Notes under the pieces: model-generated | Told to the model about the DNA's origin: nothing | Databases searched by the model: none | The model's input: the letters and a program-made list of their open reading frames with translations, nothing else | Assembly: GCA_964655355.1 (NCBI GenBank) | Contig: CAZZMD010000012.1 | Span: 25,483-89,482, forward strand | Direction: 5' to 3' | Source of the DNA: CALGDE01 sp964655355 | GTDB taxonomy: Bacteria; Cyanobacteriota; Cyanobacteriia; CACIAM-69d | DNA length: 64,000 nt | Made by a program: the position numbers and the translations under genes | Shown: positions 14,045-21,720 of the stretch, piece after piece | How positions within the stretch are numbered: the first letter of the stretch is position 1 | Layout: each line of letters opens with the position of its first letter

Positions 14045-16438
14045 CTAGGTTAGCCGATAGGACAGCTTTAGGGTTGCCCATTGATGTAAATCGAGGAGGG
14101 GGCGATCGCCGGTGGATTCCCCGGTGGGCAGGCTGAGGGGGCAGGTCTCGCCTAGGTCGGCGATCGCCCCTTTCACCAGCGCGAGGGGATTTCTCAGGGC
14201 AACCATACCAGATAACCCCTTCTGCCGCTGGATTAATTCCCATTGTTCCTGGACCCGTTTCCAGGGGCGCTGATTGGTCAGCACATAGCTTGTAATCAGG
14301 GTTTGGCGGCCGGGGAGGGACCAGGGGGACTCTTGGAAGAGGGACTGGGTTTTGCCGGGGGCGATCGCCCAATCCTGGCTGGGGACAAATCCAAACGCGC
14401 CGCCCGCCTCGTCAAAGACGAATATTAGGGGATATAGGGTCTGATCGCCTCGATTGGTGAGCTCGTATTGCAGCGCACTGCCGGACGGTACGCTGGGAAC
14501 CCCCAACGTGTAGGGCATGGTGTTGCGGGGGGAGGGGGAGGGGGAGCGGGTGGTGTCCTGGGGGGGCAGAGAAATGTCGGGCGGGCCGAAGGCGGGGGTG
14601 GCGATGAGCAGGGGAGGCTGGAGACTCGGCTCGCTGGGGTTGCTGGGGCGTAGGCGCAATTGTAGGGCGATCGCCGTTTGGTATTGGTTGTCCGTCAGCC
14701 GCAGCCATTTTTCCGCGAGCCGTGCCCGCAATAGGGGCTCCAATCGCTGCACGGCTATTTTGACTGCTTCGTCTCCGGCCATCAGGGTTGAGGGAATCAC
14801 GGTTCCGCCTACGGAAAACAGCCCATACCGATTGGAAACACCGCTGCCAGGGCTATCCCCGGAGCCATTGGCGGGGGTTAGGGGCCCCTGTCGATGGCGA
14901 CCAAAGGCAATATCTGCCTGGGTTTGGGATTCGCTGGCGATGTCAATGTGGGCAATGCCGGTGAGGGCGCTGATGGCATCGACCCGTTCAATGCGTTTTA
15001 GGGTTGTGTCCACCGCTACCACTAAATTCAAATCCGTTGGTAGGAGTCGCCCCCGTTCCTGGAGCCGTTGACCCGGGACTAGCTCTGGGACGGATCCCAG
15101 CCCCGTCAGGCGTCCCGTCAGCCCTTGGCGATCGCGCAGTTGCCAGTGGGGAAAGACGGTGGCGATCGCCTCCGTTGGGGGAGATGCCGTTGGGGGCGCT
15201 GCCGTTGGGGAGATGGCGGCACTGGGGGGGAGAGGGGTCAAGGCTTCAAATAGGGAGCCGACGGCGGTGTGGGCCAAAAGCAGCGGGTCGACGCCCCCCA
15301 AATAAAACCGGGGGGACTGACCCTCCCCCGCAATGATTTGTCCCGCCGCCCCCGGCACGAGGGGGGTGGGCACCAGGGGAAAGACGCCGGCGGTGCCCCG
15401 ATCCACGGCGTCGAAGGGCTGACGGCGCAGGGCGATCGGCCGTTCGCGATCGCCCACCGCTCGATTCACCTGGGCCAGGGTGGGGGCGAGATCAATCCAT
15501 AGGGTGCGGCCGGGGGTTAAATGCCATAGGGTTTGGGCGAGTTGATAGGTCAATGCGCCGGCCCAGACCTTGCCCCAGGGTAGTTCTACGGCGTTGCTGC
15601 TCCCCCGGCCCCCATCTAGAATCAATCCTTTTGACCATTGCCGAAGGGGGCGATCGGGGTCCTGCAGTCGCCGTTGATCCACCTCACTGAGCAGTCCCTG
15701 GCAGGGCCCCAAGCGCGATCGCCCGCGTCCGACCCCCGGTCCCAATAATCCGCCCCCGCTGCCATTGCCCGCATCAATCACCGCTACGGTGCGATTGCTG
15801 CCCCCGGCGGCCAAGGCCTGCAACACCTCCGCCACCGGTAAATCCCGCAGGGTATCCGTCGCCCCCTTCGGCAGTCGACCATCGGCGGGGACCAAGGCCC
15901 GCGATCGCTGCAGCTCGCCGGAAAAACCTGCCTCTGTGCCCGATGGGGACCCTTGGGGCCAGACCCATTCGGTGCCGCAGCCGCTGAAATGGAAAAATGC
16001 CGTATCTTGAGCCGTTAGGGGACCCAAAAATTGATTAATGCCGTCCTTGATGGCACTCCGGGTGGCCTCCCCATCGGTCAAGGTTAAAATATCCCCCGGC
16101 TCGAATCCGAAGCGGCTGACCAAGACATCCCGCATCAGCGCCACATCAGTCAAACATCCCTGCAATCCCAAGGAGCCTTGCCCCTTACCCCAATCCAACG
16201 TGTCAGACCCATAGCGGTTGATGCCCACCAGCACCGCCCGTTTCCGGCCCGTGGGACCGGCGAGGGCTTGACCCACCGTGGGGGATAACTCCGGGAGGGC
16301 GGCGGCGATCGCCCCGTTCCCCAGTCCTAAATTGCCGAGCCCCAGCCCCGCTAGGGTCAATGCCCCCCGTTTCAGTACGTCGCGTCTGGTCCAAGCCCGC
16401 CGAGAATTGCCATCATTGCCATCACTGTATGGGGCCAT
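14045..16438 (-). CDS. Caspase-fold (orthocaspase-like) protein lacking the catalytic His/Cys dyad
   Basis: A 797-residue protein with a Tat-like leader (TRRDVLKRGALTLAGLGLG, residues 17-35) and a p20-like caspase fold at about 66-300: KRAVLVGINRYG, LQGCLTDVALMRDVLVSRFG, DTAFFHFSGCGTE and TVAVIDAGNGSGG. Active orthocaspases have a catalytic His in FSGHG and Cys in D(S/A)CHSG. Here residue 154 is Cys and residue 224 is Gly, so both are missing and proteolysis by this site is not expected. The C-terminal half has Pro/Ser-rich linkers and a DUF4384-like segment (SALQYELTNRGDQTLYPLIFVFDEAG, about 650-740). An amidase gene follows 125 bp downstream. The likely role is non-catalytic, for example binding or scaffolding in the envelope. 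Confidence 0.85.
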   Translation of the reverse strand: MAPYSDGNDGNSRRAWTRRDVLKRGALTLAGLGLGNLGLGNGAIAAALPELSPTVGQALAGPTGRKRAVLVGINRYGSDTLDWGKGQGSLGLQGCLTDVALMRDVLVSRFGFEPGDILTLTDGEATRSAIKDGINQFLGPLTAQDTAFFHFSGCGTEWVWPQGSPSGTEAGFSGELQRSRALVPADGRLPKGATDTLRDLPVAEVLQALAAGGSNRTVAVIDAGNGSGGGLLGPGVGRGRSRLGPCQGLLSEVDQRRLQDPDRPLRQWSKGLILDGGRGSSNAVELPWGKVWAGALTYQLAQTLWHLTPGRTLWIDLAPTLAQVNRAVGDRERPIALRRQPFDAVDRGTAGVFPLVPTPLVPGAAGQIIAGEGQSPRFYLGGVDPLLLAHTAVGSLFEALTPLPPSAAISPTAAPPTASPPTEAIATVFPHWQLRDRQGLTGRLTGLGSVPELVPGQRLQERGRLLPTDLNLVVAVDTTLKRIERVDAISALTGIAHIDIASESQTQADIAFGRHRQGPLTPANGSGDSPGSGVSNRYGLFSVGGTVIPSTLMAGDEAVKIAVQRLEPLLRARLAEKWLRLTDNQYQTAIALQLRLRPSNPSEPSLQPPLLIATPAFGPPDISLPPQDTTRSPSPSPRNTMPYTLGVPSVPSGSALQYELTNRGDQTLYPLIFVFDEAGGAFGFVPSQDWAIAPGKTQSLFQESPWSLPGRQTLITSYVLTNQRPWKRVQEQWELIQRQKGLSGMVALRNPLALVKGAIADLGETCPLSLPTGESTGDRPLLDLHQWATLKLSYRLT
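15181..15210. repeat. In-frame 15-bp duplication in the caspase-like gene
   Basis: gagatgccgttgggg is followed by gcgctgccgttgggg, encoding part of the Pro/Thr-rich linker with TAAPPTASPPT. Confidence 0.75.
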
Positions 16439-16463
16439 GGTGTACCGTAGCTTCCGATTAAAC

Positions 16464-16493
16464 GCCGGGGATTGGATTGCCGGGGATTGGATG
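16464..16493. repeat. 15-bp tandem duplication in a divergent promoter gap
   Basis: gccggggattggatt (16464-16478) is followed by gccggggattggatg (16479-16493), 14 of 15 matches. An inverted pair cccaacg (16499-16505) and cgttggg (16519-16525) follows at once, so this divergent gap may hold regulatory sites for either gene. Confidence 0.85.
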
Positions 16494-16646
16494 ATTTACC
16501 CAACGTTCCCATCCTAATCGTTGGGGGGAAACCTGAGGCGATCCCACACCATTTTTCCTGAATCCTATCCCCGCGATCGCTAGAATTTCGTTACCCTAAA
16601 GGGCGATTCACTGCAATTCCTATCCTCCCCATTGCCCCCCGTTCCC

Positions 16647-17318
16647 ATGACCGCCTACCTTCGCCCTGAGCAACGCACCAAGCTGGACGCCACGGATGAT
16701 CAATTGTTTTATGATCAGCCCCGGTTCGTGACCCATGTGGACACGGGCTTTTTGGATCGCCTCACCCAGCTATATCGGGAGCGACTCCCCGCCGATGGAC
16801 AGGTTTTGGACCTGATGAGTAGTTGGGTGTCCCATCTTCCCGATGCCGATGATCTGCCCCTGGCTTGGGTCGAGGGGCATGGCATGAACGAAGAAGAGCT
16901 ACGGCGCAATCCCCGGCTGGATCATTTCTTTGTGCAAAATCTCAATGAATCGCCGGATTTGCCCCTGGATGACAATCGCTTTGACGCTGTGGTGAATACC
17001 GTCTCTGTTCAGTATTTGCAGTATCCAGAGGCGGTGTTTAGCGAGATTCATCGGGTGCTGAAGCCGGGGGGATTGGCAATTATTAGCTTCTCCAACCGGA
17101 TGTTTTTCCAAAAGGCGATTCAAGCATGGCGGGATGGGGATGAGCCGAGTCGGGTGCAGTTGGTGGTGGATTATTTCAACGGTGTGACCGTGGGGGACGC
17201 GCCAGGATTCCACCCGCCGGAAACCATTGTGGAAACCTCTAATGCGCCGGCGCTGTTGCAGTTGCTCGGGTTGCCGACGGCTGATCCCTTTTATGGGGTG
17301 CTGGCCCGGAAGCGTTAG
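16647..17318 (+). CDS. SAM-dependent methyltransferase, class I (type 11)
   Basis: A 223-residue cytosolic protein. The Methyltransf_11 core is visible from about residue 45: motif I region GQVLDLMSSWVSHLP, motif II PLDDNRFDAVVNTVSVQYLQYPEAVFSEIHRVLKPGGLAIISFSNRMF, then QLVVDYF. Motif I lacks the usual GxGxG, having DLMSSWVSH instead, which is typical of a cyanobacterial and plant subgroup of unknown substrate. The ATG at 16647 is preferred over the upstream TTG at 16632. Divergent from the caspase-like gene. The substrate cannot be told. Confidence 0.85.
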   Translation: MTAYLRPEQRTKLDATDDQLFYDQPRFVTHVDTGFLDRLTQLYRERLPADGQVLDLMSSWVSHLPDADDLPLAWVEGHGMNEEELRRNPRLDHFFVQNLNESPDLPLDDNRFDAVVNTVSVQYLQYPEAVFSEIHRVLKPGGLAIISFSNRMFFQKAIQAWRDGDEPSRVQLVVDYFNGVTVGDAPGFHPPETIVETSNAPALLQLLGLPTADPFYGVLARKR

Positions 17319-17636
17319 GGGGCGAGCATTGCAGCCGGTATCCGACTACTGGCGTCTGCAATGGCGCTTGAAATGGCGGCGTCTGAAGGGCGCGATCTGT
17401 AATGAAGCGCAACAAATGAAACAACGTGATGCACTTTGACGACAATAGATCAATGAATGTAAAGAGTCATTGAAATGGTGCTTGTCGTGGCCTGGGTTAC
17501 GGTTCCTCTCGCGTCCCTTGCTAACATCTGATTAGACTGATAGTCCGCTCTCGAGCCCCTTGATCACCGCGCGCTGTATGGCGGTTTCTGGGCGATCTCT
17601 CCGCGTTTTCTGAGACCTTTTTCTTTTTTTGTTTCT
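17319..17636. other. Gap without assigned features
   Basis: This 318-bp stretch contains loosely repeated tggcg/tctgaag words near 17350-17395 and a T-rich tract just before the small ORF at 17637. I see no gene, tRNA or clear terminator. Confidence 0.4.
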
Positions 17637-17855
17637 ATGGACAGCGCTGGTTCTGTGCCTCGGTCTGAGGACCCTCCGTCACCCCTGCCGCCGGGCTTAG
17701 TCGGCAATTTTATGGTGAATTGTGTTGGAACGTTGATTGCCGTCGTGACCCTGGGGTTGCCGGCGACGGTTGTGACTCATTATTCCCAGCAAGGGGCTGC
17801 TGTGCCGTCGCCCGTTCCTGTGACGGTGGTGGGGCGATCGCCAAAAAGTCGTTAG
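17637..17855 (+). CDS. Small single-pass membrane protein, hypothetical
   Basis: A 72-residue ORF with a Pro/Ser-rich N-terminus, one membrane segment (MVNCVGTLIAVVTLGLPATVV, about residues 27-47) and a short positively charged tail (GRSPKSR). The ATG is preceded by a T-rich stretch with no good ribosome binding site. GC content and a clean stop support coding. Small one-helix proteins are common in cyanobacterial membrane complexes, but I cannot match this one. Confidence 0.4.
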   Translation: MDSAGSVPRSEDPPSPLPPGLVGNFMVNCVGTLIAVVTLGLPATVVTHYSQQGAAVPSPVPVTVVGRSPKSR

Positions 17856-17903
17856 GGCAGCCCCATTGGGGCAAGACTGGTTAAGATAAATTCCTGATTC
17901 CTG

Positions 17904-17999
17904 GAGTCCGGACCGACAGGCGAAAGCGCTGCTGCGGGTCCGGACTCTCTGGTTTAGAGAGACACAAATCAGAGAGCCACTCTTTTAGAGAGTTATCTT
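17904..17999. ncRNA. Array of strong hairpins, possible structured RNA or terminator cluster
   Basis: gagtccggacc (17904-17914) pairs perfectly with ggtccggactc (17937-17947). The 22-nt interval can fold further, closing on a GAAA tetraloop. Two smaller hairpins follow (ctctc...gagag near 17945-17961 and actct...agagt near 17981-17995). The array lies in the convergent gap between the 72-residue ORF and the RsbW-like gene. It could terminate either transcript or be an independent RNA. Confidence 0.45.
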
Positions 18000-18052
18000 G
18001 TCTAGGGTTAGGGCGCTGAGGGGCACAGATCTAGTGGCTAAGGGGATTAGGG

Positions 18053-18082
18053 CGGCGTTATTCAGGATGGCGTTATTAAGAC
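18053..18082. repeat. 15-bp duplication over the 3' end of the RsbW-like gene
   Basis: cggcgttattcagga (18053-18067) is followed by tggcgttattaagac (18068-18082), then a partial third copy ggcgttgcc. It overlaps the stop codon of the kinase gene, so it shapes the protein's last residues. Confidence 0.75.
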
Positions 18083-18528
18083 GGCGTTGCCATGGCCCCT
18101 TCGGGCTCCCGGGCGGGGAAACAGGTTTCCATCCGTAAGCAATTGCGACTCCCTTCCACCTGGAGTGAATATTCCACCTGATCCATCAGGCGGTTGAGGA
18201 TCATCCATCCATAGCCGCTCTCTTGGCGGGCTTCGGGGACTGGGGGTAAATAGGCGTCCAGATCAAAGCCATTGCCATGGTCCCAAATTTCTAGGGCCAT
18301 CGTGCGATCGTCCACATGAAGCCTCACTATCACCGGGATATGGGGGCGATCGCGATGGGCATGACGCACCACATTGGAATAGGCCTCGGCCAACACCAAG
18401 CGCACTCGGTTAGATTGCATCGGCCAATCGACCTTGGACCCCAAGGTCACCTCAAGGGAGCTGAGTAACCAAGTCTCGACGATGATCAAAAATTCGAGGC
18501 GGCTGGGAACTTGAATTTCTGTTCTCAT
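18076..18528 (-). CDS. RsbW-like anti-sigma/serine kinase (HATPase_c_2)
   Basis: A 150-residue GHKL ATPase of the RsbW/SpoIIAB type. The N box VLAEAYSNVVRHAH (about residues 46-59), the G1-like box LEIWDHGNGFDLDAY and the G2-like box QESGYGWMILNRLMDQVEY are all present. Such proteins phosphorylate a STAS-domain antagonist and bind a partner when the antagonist is phosphorylated. It starts 5 bp after the stop of the PP2C phosphatase gene, so the two are one operon and probably act on the same STAS protein, which is not in this window. The last residues (EGAMATPS) derive partly from a 15-bp duplication. Confidence 0.88.
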   Translation of the reverse strand: MRTEIQVPSRLEFLIIVETWLLSSLEVTLGSKVDWPMQSNRVRLVLAEAYSNVVRHAHRDRPHIPVIVRLHVDDRTMALEIWDHGNGFDLDAYLPPVPEARQESGYGWMILNRLMDQVEYSLQVEGSRNCLRMETCFPAREPEGAMATPS

Positions 18529-18533
18529 GGAAT

Positions 18534-20348
18534 TTATAGGATCTCCAAGGAGAGGATGGTCTGGTCGTCTTCCTGGTTGTGCTCGTAACGATGCAGATCA
18601 CTCAGGAGTTGGTCGAGGCTTAACGGGCGCTGGGCTTGCTGCTGGAGCAAGGTCCAAAGTCCTGCTTGCTGGAGCATTTCTCCTCCGGACGAAGCGTCAG
18701 GGGAAACAGTGCCCTGGGGGTCTGCGTCGGGGGTGGGGGGAGGCTCTCCCTCCAAACCGATAACCGTGGCTTCGGTGATGCCGTCACTGGCTAACAACAG
18801 CGCGTCGCCTGGTTCCAACGTCAGCATGCCCGAATCGGCCTTCCAAACTGGCAGGATTCCAAGGGGAACGCCCCGAGTTTTGAGATATTTCGGCTCCGCT
18901 GGGGGCTGACCTGCCGCGATCGCCGCTTGGGACCACACCATGGGATAAATGTGACCGGCATTGGCGTAGGAGAGTGCCCCCGTTGCCGGGGTATACCGGG
19001 CGAGGGCGAGGGTGATGAAACGGTTGCTATCGACCAAATTTTCCATCATCCCCTGATTCAATTGACTCACCACCACATGGGGATCCGGAGGGGTAGCTTG
19101 GGCGAGCTGTTGGCGCAGAATCGATAGGGCGCTGGCCATAAATAGGGCGGCGGGCACCCCTTTGCCGGACACATCCCCCACCGCGAGCCAGACGTCGCCA
19201 TTGGGATGGGAAAACACCTCGAAAAAGTCGCCCCCCACCTGTAGCGCTGGGCTACATCGCGCTTCGATCGCCACCCCATCGACTTTGGGCCAATGTTGCC
19301 GTAGCAAATTCCCTTGGACCTGCCGCGCCACCTCTAGCTCTGATTGGAGCTGTTCCGTTTGGGCTTGGATGGTTTGATATAGCCGGGCTTGGGACAGGGC
19401 TAATGCGGCCTGTTCTGCGACCTGTTCAATGGCGGCCTGGTCTGTCGGGCTCCAGGGCTCCTGGTCCCTCACCAAGCACACCGCCGCTAGGCATTCTTGT
19501 TGGTAGAGCAGGGGCACCAACAGGATGGATTCGCTGCCCTCGTCTGTGCCCTCGTCCGGGTCTTCGTCCGAGTTCTTGCTCTGGCTGGCTTGGCTTTGAA
19601 TCACCTGGTGGAGAAGGGGGATATAAGCCTTAACAGCTTCGACGTCGTCCGCACTGACTGGGGGGGAAGCCTCTTTTTCTTCTGGCGTGTTTTGAGCCTC
19701 GGTGTCGGCGATCGCCGACGTTTGCGGCGTTTGCGGCGTTTGACTCAGCCCATGCACTAACCCGCCCACCGGCTGGCCGTCCTTGGCGGCTTGGATGAGG
19801 CAGCGCTTGGTTTGAAAGTTGCGCCCCAGGGTGTCGGCAATGGTTTGCATCATACTGCCGTAGTCCAACGAGCCCCGGATGGCGCTCATCATGTCGTTGA
19901 ACAGGGATTCCTGGCGCAGGGCTCGGTTTAATTCGTTGGTGCGTCCCTTGAGGACTCGATAGGCGTCTGCGGCGGCTAAGACCGTGGATTTTAAACTGTC
20001 GGGGCTCCAGGGTTTGGTGATGTAGCGATAGACCTTACCGGAGTTGATCGCCCCCACCAGGTCATCGACATCGGTGTAACCGGTGAGGATGATGCGTACG
20101 GTGTCCGGGAAGCGATCGACGGTGCGGCTCAGGAACTCGGTGCCGTTCATGCCGGGCATCCGCTGGTCCGTCACGATAACGGCCATTTCCCCTTCTCGCT
20201 CCAGGGTTTCTAGGGCATGGAAGCCACTGTCTGCCTTATAGACTTTGAAATCGCGGCGGAAGGTACGGAAGAGCAAGTCCAGGTTATCTGGTTCGTCGTC
20301 GACTACCATCAACTTCTGCTTGGGCTTCTTTGCGGAAACCTGGCTCAT
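18534..20348 (-). CDS. Response regulator with GAF and PP2C (SpoIIE/RsbU) phosphatase domains
   Basis: A 604-residue signal-output protein. The REC domain (about 10-130) has Asp17/Asp18, the phospho-acceptor Asp61 (VTDQRMPG), the conserved Thr in ILTGYTD and Lys in YITKPW. A GAF domain (about 150-330) is interrupted by an acidic low-complexity stretch (EDPDEGTDEGSES). After a coiled coil (QTEQLQSELEVARQVQGNLL) comes the SpoIIE PP2C domain with VGGDFFEVF, WLAVGDVSGKGVPAALFMA, YANAGHIYPM and LLLASDGITEA, retaining the metal-binding aspartates. Phosphorylation of REC should control dephosphorylation of a STAS antagonist; the RsbW-like kinase is encoded just downstream. Confidence 0.92.
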   Translation of the reverse strand: MSQVSAKKPKQKLMVVDDEPDNLDLLFRTFRRDFKVYKADSGFHALETLEREGEMAVIVTDQRMPGMNGTEFLSRTVDRFPDTVRIILTGYTDVDDLVGAINSGKVYRYITKPWSPDSLKSTVLAAADAYRVLKGRTNELNRALRQESLFNDMMSAIRGSLDYGSMMQTIADTLGRNFQTKRCLIQAAKDGQPVGGLVHGLSQTPQTPQTSAIADTEAQNTPEEKEASPPVSADDVEAVKAYIPLLHQVIQSQASQSKNSDEDPDEGTDEGSESILLVPLLYQQECLAAVCLVRDQEPWSPTDQAAIEQVAEQAALALSQARLYQTIQAQTEQLQSELEVARQVQGNLLRQHWPKVDGVAIEARCSPALQVGGDFFEVFSHPNGDVWLAVGDVSGKGVPAALFMASALSILRQQLAQATPPDPHVVVSQLNQGMMENLVDSNRFITLALARYTPATGALSYANAGHIYPMVWSQAAIAAGQPPAEPKYLKTRGVPLGILPVWKADSGMLTLEPGDALLLASDGITEATVIGLEGEPPPTPDADPQGTVSPDASSGGEMLQQAGLWTLLQQQAQRPLSLDQLLSDLHRYEHNQEDDQTILSLEIL

Positions 20349-20571
20349 AAATTACTCCACCGTTTGGCAAAAAATGGCACCTTGAGCGATGAGGTGCGGT
20401 TCGGGGGTTAGCCCAAGTCGAGCTTGATTTGGGATCACGACGGGACGTTTGGGTCATTATTCCGAGGCAGGATCCAAGGAAATAATGGCCGCTAATCTCC
20501 ATTCCAAGTATGCCCTGTCTTTTCGGGAGACTCAAGGGTAAGGCGGAAAGGGGAGGGTGCCCACAGGGGCG

Positions 20572-20718
20572 CTATTGTCTGTCAATGGGGGAAAAGAGAA
20601 CACCCCAGCAGGCGATCGCGGCGAGACCGACATAGCCAAAAACCGTCAGCCATTCCAGGGCTTCTCCGGATAGGGCGATCGCGAGGGGGGGCAAAAAGGT
20701 GCAGTCAAACAGGGGCAT
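20572..20718 (-). CDS. Possible 48-residue membrane protein
   Basis: From the ATG at 20718 the ORF encodes 48 residues with a membrane helix (WLTVFGYVGLAAIACWGVLF) and a short polar end SPIDRQ. The frame is open upstream to 20832, but that part is unlike the helix region in composition. It lies between the REC-PP2C gene and a leftward terminator, with no strong ribosome binding site. It may be one of the many small cyanobacterial membrane proteins, or chance. Confidence 0.3.
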   Translation of the reverse strand: MPLFDCTFLPPLAIALSGEALEWLTVFGYVGLAAIACWGVLFSPIDRQ

Positions 20719-20830
20719 GGCATTGGTCGGGGCTGGGCTTCCCGGCATTGTAGCTTTTAGGTGTGCTCGGGTATCGCTACATACCAGCGGCCCCCTCGCC
20801 CTACCGAAAAAAACACTTAGAAAAATACCC

Positions 20831-20863
20831 AAAATAAAGACCCCCCGGATTCGTTCCGAGGGG
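20831..20863 (-). terminator. Leftward Rho-independent terminator of the sigG/anti-sigma unit
   Basis: On the minus strand cccctcgga, loop acgaa, tccgggggg is followed by tctttatttt. The one imperfect pair is a U-G wobble on the minus-strand RNA but a C-A mismatch on the plus strand, which supports leftward use. It lies about 165 bp after the anti-sigma stop codon. Confidence 0.75.
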
Positions 20864-20901
20864 AGGGGTGCTGTGGTCAGCCCGAAGGGTGTTTGGGATG
20901 A

Positions 20902-21010
20902 CCTTGTCAGATCAATCTTGTCAGACTGATATAGAGGGGGAGTGATTGCTGGGGTAGACGCTTGAGTTAGCCAGCATGGGTTAAACGCTTGAATTAAACG
21001 CTTGAGTTAA
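20902..21010. repeat. Two sets of short tandem or near-tandem duplications
   Basis: ccttgtcagatcaa (20902-20915) is followed by tcttgtcagactga. Then acgcttgagtta (20958), acgcttgaatta (20985) and acgcttgagtta (20998) recur at 27- and 13-bp spacing. Both sets lie between the anti-sigma stop codon and its terminator. Confidence 0.7.
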
Positions 21011-21028
21011 CCGTGCGGGCTAAACACG

Positions 21029-21565
21029 CTATTCCAGGATTAGTGCCCGTTCCAGGATGGGCTCATCCTCGACGGCGCTGGCGGCCGGGGAGGGCGATTG
21101 GGCGAGGGTGCCCTGGACTTCGGTTTCCAAGGGACTGGGACCGTGTTGGGCCAGTTGGAAACTGGGGGTGCGAACACCCATCACGACGGACCCGACGACG
21201 GCGGTGATGCCTGCGGCGATCGCTGCGCCACCGAAGACCCACCGTCGCTTGGTTTGCTGTTGCTTGACCTCTGCCATCACCCCGGCAAAAATTTCTTCCG
21301 GCGAGCTGCTCAAGGGCACGGGAGCGTCGCTTAGGGATTGGGAGAGTCCCCCCAATTCCACATAGAGGGCGTGGACCTTAGGATCCTCAGCCAACCATTG
21401 TTCAACGGTTTGCCGTTCCCCATCGGTGACTTCATCGTCCAGATAGGCACTTACCAACTCGAACTGCTCGAAGGGAACAGGATCATCGGCGCGATCGCCA
21501 CCGCCGTGCTGGAATTGACCGAAATTGTTCAGGTCAGATTGTTGTTGGTCACGATATTGAGTCAT
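21029..21565 (-). CDS. Membrane-bound anti-sigma factor, probably cognate to SigG
   Basis: A 178-residue protein with an anti-sigma-like N-terminal domain (EQFELVSAYLDDEVTDGERQTVEQWLAEDPKVHALYVEL, about 32-71), a linker, a membrane segment (WVFGGAAIAAGITAVVGSVVMGV, about 108-130) and an acidic periplasmic tail. Many ECF anti-sigma factors carry a zinc HxxxCxxC motif; this one has no cysteine, so it belongs to the zinc-free type. It begins 155 bp downstream of sigG on the same strand. The expected mechanism is sequestration of SigG at the membrane and release by regulated proteolysis, inferred from RseA. Confidence 0.85.
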   Translation of the reverse strand: MTQYRDQQQSDLNNFGQFQHGGGDRADDPVPFEQFELVSAYLDDEVTDGERQTVEQWLAEDPKVHALYVELGGLSQSLSDAPVPLSSSPEEIFAGVMAEVKQQQTKRRWVFGGAAIAAGITAVVGSVVMGVRTPSFQLAQHGPSPLETEVQGTLAQSPSPAASAVEDEPILERALILE

Positions 21566-21657
21566 GGTTCAAATCACCCCCTCTACTATCTAAATTCTAA
21601 GCGTCCCTCGGTCCGCCGGATCGGCTTCTGAAGGTATTTTTGAAACTCTTAAGGCTT

Positions 21658-21683
21658 AGGCTGGAATATCAGGCTGGAATATA
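21658..21683. repeat. 13-bp tandem duplication between sigG and anti-sigma gene
   Basis: aggctggaatatc (21658-21670) is followed by aggctggaatata (21671-21683), 12 of 13 matches. Confidence 0.8.
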
Positions 21684-21720
21684 CAGGGCGATGCTTGCCC
21701 GTATTTGGTTCCCATCCCGT

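Noticed and set aside
13920..14372. N-terminal extension of the amidase to a 643-residue protein.
   Set aside because: The extension overlaps the end of the caspase-like gene, has no recognisable domain and would place the signal peptide 150 residues inside.
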